From Campylorhamphus procurvoides (taxonomy: Eukaryota; Chordata; Aves; Passeriformes; Dendrocolaptidae): DNA of 64,000 bases. Position 1 is the first letter of the stretch; each line of letters opens with the position of its first letter. Below, in pieces: positions 37,275 to 51,100 of this stretch. Location of the stretch: the NCBI GenBank assembly GCA_013396655.1, contig WBMV01001906.1, positions 63,203 to 127,202 of the forward strand. The letters run 5' to 3'. The notes beneath the pieces are model-generated. The model was not told the DNA's origin, did not search any database, and was given only the letters and a program-made list of their open reading frames with translations. Both the position numbers and the translations under genes were made by a program.

Positions 37275-40200
37275 CGGGGCTGCCTTGGCTCGGGGCCGCA
37301 GCCTCCTGAGCAGGACAGCAGCTCAGCAGCCCAAGGCAAATCCAGAGGAGTTCAGCCAATGCAAGGAGGGGAAGACTGAGCCATTACTTAGTTAAAAAAT
37401 TATCAGTTAGAACTTGACTGCAGTAAAAAGGAGAAGTCCCCAAAATGGAGGATCAGGGATGCTCTTTTAACTGTGATTTCTGCCTCTTTTCCTTCCTCTG
37501 ATGTAAATTTTGAAACTCCCTTTGATGAAAAGAAGATCAAACTCCAAAACCATATTTAGCTTCAAAAGATGATTATAGGCTCTCCTACACAAAACTGACT
37601 TAAAGATTTATCTCCTGGGTTTATCAGACACAATCTAATTTTTCTTCCACCTCTTGCTTTTACACTACCGCATGGATCATGTGTTCCTTCTTGGTAACTA
37701 CCTTTTGCATGTTACCCAAGCCAGACATTACTCTTGATAAATGACTATTTAAATTTTAACTGCCTTGGCTACATTTTAAAGTATAAACTGTAACTGGATG
37801 TTTTATATACATACCAGAGAAATATTTTTTTTCCTCACAGCCACAGTGAAAAGTTTTGTTGAAAATATAAAGAAATTGAATGCAATCCAAATAAAGCATT
37901 TTTTAAGTTGAACTCAACCATGTAAATTTTTGATGCCAAATGAGAATTAAAAATCAGAGGCTGCAAATAGGGGATTATAATGGAAACCATTTTTCCAGTC
38001 CTACCTACACCTTTTGCTGCTATTCGTGCATCCCATTATCACTCATGTAATAACAATAGAGTAATCGTAATTATTCCTGTAATAAAGAAAATCCTATATG
38101 ATTTCATCTGATGGTAAAATGTAAATCATTATACTAAATAGATACTGTTTGTCTGCTTACAGAAAAAAGTGGACTCAATCTTCTTTCTCCCCACCCTATA
38201 TAATTAAAAAAAAAATCAGAAACCAATTTTTAGCCAAGCATTCATCAGAGTCTGTATTGTTAACAGGTGTTGTGTATTACATTTCCCATGCACACAGTGT
38301 TGGAATGTAAAACTGTAATACTGCTCGTAGGAACAAGTAGCATAATTAAAATTCTTTGTGAGTTTGATTTACTGGGTATTTTCTTCCTTTAAAATAACTA
38401 CATTGTAAACAAGAGCCAATTTCTTAGATTTGATCTATGGGTTGTACAGCTTATACTTCAGGTTCAAAATGGTGATTTGGACAATAATACATAACAGCTG
38501 AATAGTTATTTATAATGGCACAGCACCTGTGGCAGATTGTCAGCTGAAAAGGCAAATCTAAATGCTTTCAAATTCTCTTGTGTATTATAATAGCAGTAGT
38601 AGTGGCCACTATAGATACAATAGTTAGGCACGTAATGTAACTTTTGTTTCTGATTGCTTGCCATTTTCTCAATTTTATTTCTTTAAGACTGAAAATGTTC
38701 ATACTTAGTGTCAGTCCATATGCATTTTAAAAAGTTCAGGCACAATTTAGCTTTTGGTTAATTATGGGGGTGTGTCAATGGAATTAAATATTAAACAGAA
38801 CATCAAACTCCTTTCTCATAATTTTAAGATTGTCCATGTTTCCTGGACTGTGGCACATGCATAATTAACACAACTTTGGCATTTTTTTCATCTTGATTAA
38901 TGCTGCTGAGCACTCTGGAAAAATTGGATCTGAAATTTTACAGCTATAAAGACATTGTTCTTACCTCAATACGGACCAAGATTTTCCTATGAGCCTTTTA
39001 GCAGCAGCTCCCATTTAAAATTCTGAACTTGTGCATATGCAGTTTCCTTTTAAATTTGGTTCCCTCCTGGACTCAAACCAGCATTGATCATTTGTGTGAT
39101 GATGTGATAATTCTGCAGTGATCTGAAACACATGTAAGGAAGAAATGTAATAGCTTGTTGTAGCAGACCCAGGCCCATACACAAACTGTCAGAGCACTGA
39201 TGTAACCTCCACCCACAACATAAAGTCCATTTAGATGCACAGTCCACCAAGGAATGTTCAGATTTCCACCAGAAGGAACAGCTGGTAAGTGAATGTGCAA
39301 GGACCATTCCCAAAAGGCAAGAACTCTAAACCCATTAGAATTTTCCAGGCAAGACAGAATGGTAACTTCTCTTGTCTATTAAACATCTACAGAAATACCT
39401 ATTTACCTTCTGAGTGTTGGGAGGCATGAGATGGGCAACGTGTTTTGCGATCTTTAGCTGCAAGGTGACAGGCAGTCTGAGTACAATGGTACATTTCTAC
39501 CAGAACACCCAAAGTCATATTAGCGTCCAGAAACAATAAAAACAATAAACAGAAGTAGCATCTGTCTCCAGATGAAAGAAAAAATAGTTTCCAAGGAGCT
39601 AATTGCTTTAGAATACAAACAATAGAAAAAGAAAAGAAATAAGTGAGTGGCCTGTAACAGAGATAGCTGTAAGGTAGAAACAATCCATTTGCTCTGGGGT
39701 GATGAGATGATGCCATTGCCAATTATGGGGAGTACTTTGTTTTATAACATCCATCTAGTCACTGTATGGCCTGTTTTAGTGTACACCTCAAAATCATATT
39801 TGGAGTGCTTCCACTGGAGCCAAGGGAGTTACTGAAGGAATGAGCTTGGCCAGTGAAGTAATTCACATGCAATAGAAATAGTTACACAAACTTAGTCAGA
39901 AAAGAGTAATAGAGAGATGCTCATTCATGCTATAAATCTTCTTGGCTTTGTGCTAATGTTACTTATCCGCTTGAGATAGGGAGGACATTATATAATGTAT
40001 GCATACTGTGCAATATGGGATAGAGATTTGTAATGTAAACTGGCCATTAGTAATGCGAAGCAACTTATTTTCATCTGCTAGATCATTACTGCAAATTTTT
40101 CTCCTTAGTTTGGACATGTTATAAATCTTCATGAAGTCCACATTTGTTCTCTTTATCTTTTACTTCCATTTGATTCACTCTACTTCAAACGTATGTAAAC

Positions 40201-43200
40201 ACCCTGTAAGACCAGCAAGGTTCATGTAATTGCAATAGGGCAGCACTCTCAGCAAAGTTGATGCCCCACGTCTCAGTCTGCCTGCCTAGCTGTGAGATCT
40301 GACATTCCCTGGGCATCCCCCACTGCACAGTGCCTGTACCACCACAAGACACAAAGAATTTAAAGGCGTTAAAGCACAGTTTGAGAAAGCCCAGCAGAGC
40401 TGTGGCTGCAGCACAGTGGTCCTATGGCCACCCAGGAGCAGAGTGCCAGGGAACAAGGTCTTACAGCTCCTCCAGCATCCCCGTCCCCAGTGTCCCTCTA
40501 GAGTGCACTGGCAGCAACACATGATACAGCAGCTTTTGGCCGTTTGGAGGACAGCTGACTCAGGGCTGACTCACATCCCGGCCAGCCTCCCATCCTTCAG
40601 CTGCATGAACACTTCTTGGCATCTCTTCTGGAAATGTAACAGCCAACCATCACTGACACTACACTCGGCCCTGTGCCAGCTGACGACACCAGACCACACG
40701 TGACCACTTCCACCAGCTCCCAGAACTGACATCTCAAACTAGTTGCCACATGGTCAGTTTGGTTCACCTGGATTTATTTCATATGGTCACAGTATTTCAC
40801 ATACTCTCTATTTGCCAATAAAGAAAAGGCTTATTTATTATGCTAGGGTTATTTGCATACTCTATATTATTCCAACAACATAAGAAAGCAACATTGAAAG
40901 AAATACTTGCCCTTTCCTAGGACACCTGTCCTGTTCCACTTCCCACTGATGATCTACGGACACAGCCACAACCACTGACAACTCTTCCACACTATTACAG
41001 TTTCTCTATAGTTTAATGCTCTCTTTATGCGGAGGTTTCTTTAGCCTCTGTCCTCAAACATTCAAAGCAGGTGCATAAGACCAAGCTGGCTGCTGCACTT
41101 GGCTCTCCAGCTGACTTGGATGCACATCATTTTAAGGTCCAGTGATGTCTGAGGTTAGTGTCTCATCATCATCCACAGATCTTAAAGCATAATTTTACTG
41201 AGTACTCAAAGAGGAACTTACTGGTGAGCCTCAAGACAGGTGACATTTGTATATCATTGGTGTAATGAAAGCTGGAACAAAATCAGTTCAATGCACACAG
41301 GTTGGTTATGGCAGAATAATCTCAAAAATTAAAATAAGGACTTTCATTTCCAGCTCTCACCTTCACCTCTCTCTCAGTTTTGTGGTTTCAGTCAAGCCAC
41401 TAACAGTTTTTTAAATTATTTTAATATAAAAATAGGCACCCAAGATTTTCAAAAGCATCAAGGCATTAATGTAACTTAGACCTCAAAGGGGTTTTAATAA
41501 TCACTAAAGGTGTGTATCTGAATCTTCCCACCAAATTTAAAATTTCTTTCAGGATTTGTCTCTACTTCCTTTAAACTCACGATTTTATTATGTAATAATT
41601 GCATACACTTTTTAGGTATCTTCTAAGTTCATGAGAATCTACTAAAAATTATTTCATTAATATTTATGAACTACAAGTGAAGCTGTAAAGCTTTTTTTCC
41701 TACAATAAGAATTACACTTTTAGCACTGCATATATATATTTGTAGGAGGTATTTATTGGATTTAATAACTGATACTCTGTGGGAGACCAGCAAAAATTAA
41801 GATTTAGCTGACATTCATTTATCCAGGAAATCCTGATTAGTGGAATCTTACATAAGAAATACAGAAAAGTCATGCAGTTTTGCATTCTCTTTAGGAATAG
41901 GCTCTTGGGATCTGGATTTTCCTTCTTTGGGCAAACACCTCCAGGGAATTTCAACCCAGGACTTAGAAACTTTTGCTTCTTTTCATTCTCTTTCATGCCC
42001 ACAAGCCATCTCTACTCTTTGAAGATTACCAAATAGCTGGCAAGGGAATGCCCTTTATTGTTAAATAGTCCTTACCTCTTTAAACAGTTCACCGACTAAT
42101 AGTTACAGGTTAATAAGATAAAAGCATTAAACACATTTTCTGTGTGCTCTTCACCTGAAATGAATTACCAAACCTTTCCTACCATACATGAATCCTACAA
42201 TTTGCAGGATAACCAAAGCAGAGTCATTGGAACTCAGCTGACATTCCCTTGTTGCAATTCGCAAGGGTTATAAAAGTTTGTGCATGTGTTCCCCCAGTGT
42301 TTGTGTATTACAACACATTTTCAAATTAATCAAGGCTCTGTCTGTGGTCCAGTTCTGTTCACAGGGACTCCTGGACAGGCTGCACTGGGTCCACGAGTGC
42401 CTTAAACAGCAACTTCCCTCTCCTGCAGCACAATGCTGCCTTGCTCCTTATTGCAAACACGTGGACACGGAGCAGTCACATTTTAGTGCTTTCCTAGTTA
42501 TCAACACTGCTCCTTTTTGGCAGGAGCAAGCAATACACCACAGAAGAGCAGCCAACAGCCACGACCAGTTGCCAAGCCTTCCATGTAGCAACAAGAACGC
42601 AGCTTTTGGCTCCAGGCGGCAGAAGATGTTAAATCCTCCCCTTTGCATCTTCTTCCTCACTCTGGTAGGCAGGAAATGCCTTTCCTCTGCCACATCTATC
42701 AGGGAAGGTTTGATGAAAGATGACCCTGTATTATCCCGTATTTACATTAACGTGGCAAAATCATATTGACCTGCTACCCCGCACCACGTGATGGTAGTCA
42801 CTGCACCACAAATCCCCTATTTTATGTGACCATTCTGAGCTTGACAAGCTGCCTGACAACAAGCTGACATCAGATATTCCAATAGCCTTAGTCACTGTAT
42901 ACAAATTAAAGCAATATTAGCCCATAGGTTGTATTTGACTATTGGAGATAAATAGCTTGTTACCAATAATCCATCGTATCTCAAACTATTTGACAACAGG
43001 CAGAGAAACTCTTAAATGATGCTATCATTATAAAGCTGAGTAAGTCCTTTATTTTAACAGTATGTATTTTAGAGTGCCCTCTGGGAGCAAAAAGATGTTT
43101 GTAGAGATAAAGCTTTAGGGAGCGATACATTCATGCCAACATGTGTAGCTGAACCACCAATTTTGGTTTATTAACTTAGTTGCTGGATTTGTTCCTGATA

Positions 43201-46200
43201 TCTACAGCTGTATTATCCCCTCATAGAGGTGGATGAGTGGGCGGAATGAGGTTGATTACAATTGATTTAGTAACCAAAGAGTAATTTTTTCCATTGTTTG
43301 TTCAGCACATTACTAAACATATGGCTTAATTACAGTTGCCTTGTGTTCTTTTCAGTCTGGTATTGCTTATTTTACTGAGACACTGATTTATGCAAAATAT
43401 TAATTGAAATAGAAAACAGACTCACTATGAGAGCTGACATCCATGAAAACACTAGTTACTCATACTTTGCATCGAGCCTATTGGACTTCTCAGGGGAATC
43501 GTGTTTACAGTTTAATTTGGAACACCACGGGCTCCCTCCCTCCAGAGACACTGGTAGTGCATGTGCTGCATCCTGGAGCACAGGTCAAAAATTCACTTTT
43601 CCCAGAAGCTGCAAAGGGAAATCCTCAGAATTCTTCAGCCAAAGTCTCAAAAATGTGCTGAGGTAGCTGTTCCATTTCAGTGTGATTGCAATAATTGTAT
43701 GCAAATGTCTCATTAAAAGTAATTCAACTTTATATAGCTATAAATAAACTACTATGCTGTTGTAATGTGTTTCCAGGCCATTAAGTACTATAATAAAGAT
43801 GCATGGATTCTCTCAATAGATTAGATAATCAAAAAACCTCACCCACCCCCCAAAATCAAGCAACTATACATTGAGAGATCTTGTTTTGTTTTCTGAGTAA
43901 TTTTTATAACTAATCTGTTTGGAACAAATAAATCACCAGATATAAATATAAAATAATGTTCAGCCACAGAACTAATAACTCAATATATTGTGGAGGAATG
44001 TTTTTATATCTCATTTCCTATTCAGGATTTTAATTCAATCCATTGAGTTTTGCTGTCTCTTTCATAAACCAAATCTAATATACAATCAACTTTATAACCA
44101 GACAGTCAGAATGCAGAATTAAATGGTTTTGCAGAGACACACATAAAATCCTCCCAAATATTTTTAGGAGAGAGTATGAGAATTTTATAACCTCCACTAC
44201 CCGCTAATAGGATTCAGATATCCACTGTGAAATGATCCAAATATTTCCTGGGTAACTGCCTCTGCAGTTACAATATTAATTTAAAAAAAAATCCCACATA
44301 ACTAATGCACATATCTCCATACTGCAGTATAGAGATAGCTGTAGGAATCAAGACTAGACAATGAGGCAAAGAAAAAGTGAGACACAATATCAAAGTCAGC
44401 AGAAGTAACAGAGAGAAGGGTTTAAATATCATCACTGAGACCACACCCAAGGCGCAGCAAGAACAAAAAACCAGAGCAAACCCAGACATTAATTTAAAGT
44501 CCCTCCTATGAGGAGGTGAAGTCTAAATACACAATCTTTCTGTGGGATCATGAGGCAACTGGAACACATGTACAGCAGTACACACTGCAGGCACATCACT
44601 GCCTCCCACGCTCTCCTCTGCCTGGACCAGACTGCCCTGGGATTCTCTTTTGCTCGGTACTTAAATCTAAGGTAGGAAAATCAGACTGCCTTAGAAGAAC
44701 AAGAATACTAGACATCACTGGGGGGCTGTAAAGGGATGTTAAAATGGATGCATTGTACATTCTTGCCTTAATTTAACCTCCAAAGATTTTCAGGGCTTCA
44801 GAAACAGGAGGAAATACACCCAGGAAAAAAGAGGAGAGGGGAGGCAGGAAAAGAGTTGAAGTTTCAGTGACTTTTTAACTTTAGTAACAAAGGACAAGAC
44901 GATATTATAAAAGGCTGCAGGAAGACAAAAGAGAGGAGAGGCAGGGGAGGCATGGACAATATGATTATTCTCCTCACTGAAGTTTGCTAGAACAGGAAAT
45001 AGCCACTCTAAGTGCAATGTGCTATTGGACACACTCATAAATGACATGCACTGCACATTCTGTCTGCTTTTGCTTCGGCCCCTTCCACTCCTGAGCTATC
45101 AGGGAAACAAACCAGAGGCAGCTGTTCCACATCCCAAACAGTTTCACGGTGTCTGTGGCAATTTCAGGAGGTGTAGTGTAGGTGGGCACAGGGCAGGTTC
45201 TAAAGCAAGGCAGTATCCTGGGGACAGCAAAAGCAGCTGCCACAGCCCCAGACTCGCCCATTCCCACTCCAGACACAGTGGGACATGCCCCCAGGTCTCC
45301 AAACGAGGCATCTTGTCCTCCCTGAGGAAGTTCTAAAGCAAGGAGCTAAACCGGAGCAATTCCCAGTCCAGGCAGCTCCTGATGGAGTTCATGGGCAACA
45401 GGCAGCACTGATGAGCAGGGTCTGGTGTTGTAAACCTTTGAATACCGTTTTCAAAAGTGCTTCAACTGCTGAAGACTTCCCCATGCTAGTGTTTTACATC
45501 CTCCAAAGGCTTGCAGCAGCCCATTAAACACAGCCTTATTATGGTACCCCCCCTAAACCCTTCCCTCCTCCTGGAACGGAATCACAGCATTGTGAAGGAA
45601 GATGCAATTCAGTGATACAACATGCACAGTGACAGTTTTCCAGAAGGTGATTATAGGAGAAAAAAAATCCAAACCCATCACAATCACTCTCACACAGTAA
45701 CTTGGAAACCTGAACCAACAGAAGAAAAATAGACTGACATAGAAAGAAAAAGAAATAAACAACTCCAAAACGAATTGTTAATTCAAGATTGCAATATAAT
45801 CTGTATAAAATATTTAAGATGTTTTTCTATTTATTCCTGAACATAGAGTGATTAAAATGCAGCCATAGTACACTGTGTTGCTCTTTTTTTAATCACAAAT
45901 GCAATTTTAAGCAAGTAGACAAACTCTAGGAAATTAAAGTGAATATTTATGTCCATATAAACTTCTTAATGGCAACATTCTTGCTGTGAGCACAGCAGCT
46001 GAAGAGGGTGGATTAAATTATTTTGGCCAGATCCTGTTACTATTGTTTTCATCGGCAAAATTCCCACTGATTTAATGGGAGCTGGATTAGATCCTGACTT
46101 GAATAAAGTACAAATTTCAGATGCATATATAACATCATCACAGATATTTCATGCATGCACTCTGGTTTTCATGTCTGTTTTCCCTCTGTGAGCTTCACTA

Positions 46201-48100
46201 TTGCTCTGAAAACACTAATCAGGTAAACTATGTACCAGTGATTGAAAGTGTGCAGTTCTGTATTTCCAGAATTTAGGAAAATTTGTGGTTTATTCCTGTT
46301 TGAATTCAGAAACCAAAGTCTGCATGATATTCAGCCTCTTGAGTGCAGACCTTCAAATCTTAGTATGTTTAGTTCCTCCTCTTGCAGGCTTTGCAATGCA
46401 TATGAATAGCATTTATTTAAAAGGCTAGGGAATTACAGCACATTTGGCAGTCAGCAGATGCTGTTGATATGATATTTTCCATCACTCAGGAATATTCAAG
46501 GGCATCCTGGAAAAGTTAGGAAGCTCTTGGTCTTCATTCCTTCTGCCTTGAATAATATTCTCCAAGCCTCCAGAAATTTTAAGAGAACATGTTAATATAT
46601 AAAAGACACTTCATCAGAGGTCTTACATGGGCAGAGTAATCCACCTCCCTAGACAGTGAGCTCCAATGGCCACAGTTCTCTGGGCTGATAGTGTTCAGCT
46701 CCCTGGGGATTTGGGACAGCCACTGGCTGTGACACTGGCAGTTCCACTCAGAGGGACCTTGTCCTGGCACACCCCCCTGACTTGGCTGTTCTCAAGCCTC
46801 TTTGAGGCTCACTGAGCGTGTGCTCTGTAACAGTTTGCATGTAGCACACAAGGAGTCTGAGGCCTGACCGCCCGACTGCAGGTGCACATACAGCTCCAAG
46901 AAACGAAAGAACAGCCCTGGAAAGAGGCTCAAATCAGAAGACCAAAGTTCAAGCTGTCCTTTAAGAAACCTTGTTCCTAAAATAGAGATAAGCTGAAGTG
47001 GTGAGTCTAAAAGGTTCCAGGACCACCTGAGCTAACGGGAGTTAGTAACTGAGCCCCCCATATGCTCTGGTTCCACACACAGAGGGGAGCTGGTTTTCTA
47101 AGCAAGTGCTCCAACTTGGTGGAGATTTATCTGTGATTACTGTGGGCTGTCTTTGAGCTTGGGAAAGCAATGTTACTTTAAAATGACAGTGTAATTTCCT
47201 ATGCAGAGGCTGTTTCTCTGTATGACTCATCTATGTATTGTATTCTGAGATGTAAGTATGAATCATGGATAACTGATAGAAAAATGCAAATGAATCCATT
47301 AATTTTTTTTTTTATTATGCTTTAAACAGAGCAACTTTTTTTTTCTCTCCTGACTGTGAAACTTACTGGAAATAAAGTGGATCAAATCCAATTGAGAAAT
47401 CCTCGCATTCTAAAAAGCCGCAGGCATTTTGTTGTTTCAATGGGGCTGGAGATGTGGGGGTGGTGGTTGATGCAGTTGATTTTTATTTCATTTTCTTGCA
47501 CTAAGCATAGAGCTGAAGCTTTATGGCCAATGTCACCAGCAGCAATGCAGTTAGGTTTTTGATTGTTTATTTAAAATGTAATAAGAGGGATACAAAACTA
47601 ACTGTTGATGGTTATTATTAGGTATCAGAGAAATGGGCTGTAGGTGAGAATCTAAATCCAGTAATTCCAGGGTTAGCACCTGACATCTAATAAATGAATG
47701 AGAACACATTTGAGACACTCACTGCAGACCTGTTTTAAAGAAAACAACCTGCTGTAACAACTCAACCCTACAGCATACGGTAGTAATTTACTGACAGGAG
47801 TGGAGAAGTCACTTAGAGAGAAGGGCCTTTGAGAGAAGCAGATTGTGAACACCAGCAGCACAGACCCAGTTCTCAGGCACGGGGACAAGAGGGAGCCAGC
47901 CCAGAAAAAGGCATTCTCTGCCTTCCAGTGCTACTGCCAGGGCCTGAGGCAGGCCAGGGGATGGGCTTGGGAGCATGTCTGCAATCCTCAGGGACACCTG
48001 CAAGGAAGGGGATGGTCACAGCTAAAAGAGGATGTGTAGCAGGCCTGGAAGATTAAGCTGCTCTGTTGAGTTCTTTCCTGGACTGTGCCATCTCTTCCAC
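40201..48100. other. Intergenic DNA, no gene recognised
   Basis: Includes slightly GC-richer stretches near 40260-40720, 42340-42700 and 45060-45460. The 163-codon plus-strand frame at 42278-42769 has no recognisable domain. A fragment at about 46021-46110 resembles an ancient amniote repeat phrase. Confidence 0.5.
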
Positions 48101-51100
48101 AGAGCAAGGGAGACCTGTAATTCCAAGGACTGCATTGAAGGACTGTGACTGAAGTGTTTCAGTATCCAAATCTATTTAGTCTCTGCACTGTCATTTGGTC
48201 TTAAACTGTGACACCAGCATCAACTATTCAATTAGGAGTGATTCGAACTCTAAGGAGTGCCATAACAAACCTGTGAGTCTAATTAAAACTTCTAGATTAA
48301 CAGTATGAGATACAGAAACAAAGACCACCTAATTTCCAGGGCTGGAATTTTACCATAGTTTTGTCTTGGAGCATTTGTCCATTACAGACAACCCAAATTA
48401 AAAGTGTATGGATTTTTTTTCTGTATATTATTCTTTGTGTGTTGCTCCTTTTCCTATTTTAAGACCATAACAATTCACAAAAGAGCCTATTATGCCTGGC
48501 ATAATGACCAAAACTGAAAATACCTTTTCCCGGAGTCCCTGGGGCAACAGAACATTTATGCTTTTGATGAAATTAAACTGACAATGTCAGCTTAATATTC
48601 TCCCATAAAGAGATTAGGATAGCTTGTATTTAACTGTATTTTGGGATTCAGTAAACATCTACCTGTCCAAACCTCTGCTTTCTGGAAGGACTATTGCTAG
48701 ATCTGATTTCCTACAAGTAGAGGAATTTTATAAAGTAACTGCCAAAGTAAGCAAACATAAAAATGCTGTGCTAGCTCTAATATTTACTTTATGCTTTTTG
48801 AGACAATATGTCCTAAAGTGAAAAATAAAATGCAAACTTCATAAATCTCAAAATCTGTAATTACGAACAACATCTGACAAGATCATTTTTTCCAGCTGAC
48901 AAAAAAAATGTTGCTTTTAAAGGAATCTTCCACAGAGTGATAAAAACAAGCAAAGGGGCAAAAATTATTCCGTCTTCATTGGTAGAAAATACGGAGGGGG
49001 TTTTGATAAGTACTTACAATGACGGTGCTGTTGACTTGGCAGGCACATCAAAAGCGTGACAGGCTTGATTCATGTTCCTGTGCAATACAAACAATGACAC
49101 GGAGGCCGGATCTGAGCGGCTCTCAGCAAGTAATTGAAGGCAGCACAAACACCCTCTGAAGAACCAGCGGTGCACAGTTCTGCTGTTAATAAATAGAACT
49201 GCAAGCTCGACAGCCACCTTGTTATTTCATGGGTTTCCTCCGTTATTTATTTAATTTTTAAAAGCCCTTTTTGCCTTGGGTCAGGGACTTTCAGAGACTA
49301 ACTGGTCCAGTTACTCGGTAAAAAGCACCGATTTCCTGTCACTGGTGGGGCATTTTTGTACAACTCTCAGGTTACACAGGGCATCAGCCTCCTGTTGCCG
49401 TGGAAGGGAAAGTGCCTTCACAAATGAATACATTTTGATGCTTTACACTTAAAGGCAACCAAACTGGAATATGTCTTGCTTGATTAGATGTAGCTGCAGT
49501 GGTTCTCCTCTGGTTTTGGAGTACTTTTCTAAATAATTCAGTGCAACTGAGTTCTGGTTTTAAATACAATGCTCTCTTCACCAGTACCAAGGCGAATGAA
49601 TATGAAATTACTGCCATCACAGCAAATTGCAGTAGGTCAACACATAATGCTTTCATTTTCCAGATGTCTGAATCTGAGCCATTTCCTCTAAAGATGTTCA
49701 TATTTACTCCAAATTAATAATGCATTTTCTTGATACATCTTATGGAAAACTATGCTAGTCTATCATTCATACTGAAGTCAGAGGCAATATACACTTACAC
49801 CAGAGAAGCTCAAGAGCATGTATATTGGGGAGGAGGGGCTGAATAGAAGGATAAAAACTAATAGGGCTTTTTTATTCCAAATTACTTGCTTTGGTCATTA
49901 AAGCATTATTATTTCTGTGTTCACCCCCAACATCCCTGATTATTACTTGTTTAAGTCAACTATTTCCTGCAGACACTTGGGGACGTGAGGGAAAAGGAGT
50001 CTTAAGTGAAACAGAACATATTTATAAGGTTAAGTGCTCTGAATGTAGCTCTGATTAGGAGTATAAAATTCTAACTTCCTTGAAGTTCAACATATATTAA
50101 AGTAGGCATTAAAGTAATTTCTGAAGTGAAAGAAGAAAGAAATCAAAGGCATATAAAAAATGTTCTGTTTAAGCTGTCTTTTCACCATAACAGTGTGAGT
50201 TTTTACTAAACATATTAAGTGGCATAGAAAAGTTTCCCTTGACTAGAAAATATAGCCCAGGGCTGCAGTTAAAAAGATGAGGTTACATACTTTGAATCTG
50301 TAATAGCTTACATCATCATTTTAAAGCCAAGATAATTTAGTTTCTAAATTTTTATTGAAATAAAAATTTTGTCCAGGTGTTTTCAGTTCCTTTAGGGATT
50401 TTTATGCTCATTTTCACTGAAAATTACTTTAAGCAAGTCCCTGATTTGAAGGCTTCAGCATTTTAATGTGTGAAGAACCCTTTCAGAGAGCCCATCCAGG
50501 AAAGAAAAGCAATATTCACATCTGGAGGCAAACAAAGCATAAATCACCGTGCTGGCAACCAGCCAAGACAGTAGGGGACAAGTGTAAAAATGTTACTGAA
50601 ATAGCAGTACAATATTCTAACCACATGCTGTTAACAAGACAAAACAAGGTTGAACATTATATTTCTATTGTCACAGAACATTGCATATGAGGAGGAAAGA
50701 AGAGTGGGGATTTGCAAACTGAGGGTCAAATTCACTTGTGGAATAACAAGGAGCAAGCCCTATGAGAGGCAATAGGAAAATAGCCCTTCTTTACATCAAA
50801 CCCACACTTAACCCACAAATATTCCAGTTGGGAAGGGTTAAGCATTCAGAAGTTGCTATTTCCAATAAATACTTTAATATTATATTCCTAATTTAAAATA
50901 CAAGCACACAAGTTCAAAGAAAATCAGGCTGGAATGGTAGAGGGCACTTGAAATGCCACACACACCAGTGACAGTTTAGTTTGTCATCAAAAAGCAAATA
51001 TAACTGCATGAGATGAATGCCAAAGCACTTCATTATGTAAAGATTTACAGGATGCATAAAATTATTATCAACTAATGTTTAAATATAAGCAAGACTCCAG

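Larger units (their letters stand above)
31407..40200. other. Intergenic DNA, no gene recognised
   Basis: AT-rich sequence upstream of the gene's promoter. Apart from the A16 tract and the CpG-rich patch with an inverted repeat near 37241, I see no exon, repeat family or RNA gene. The open frames are short and of biased, non-protein-like composition. Confidence 0.5.

Noticed and set aside
37063..37395. 110-codon plus-strand frame over the CpG-rich patch
   Set aside because: Composition changes abruptly midway from AT-rich to CpG-rich, and nothing in it resembles a known protein; most likely a chance frame.
39399..39722. 107-codon hydrophobic minus-strand frame that might be a membrane protein exon
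   Set aside because: No family recognised; the hydrophobicity comes from T-rich sequence. It also lies on the wrong strand for the TMEM26 expected upstream of this gene.
42278..42769. 163-codon plus-strand open frame
   Set aside because: No recognisable domain, no repeat or splice context and no supporting neighbour; its length is within chance for a slightly GC-richer stretch in a 64-kb window.
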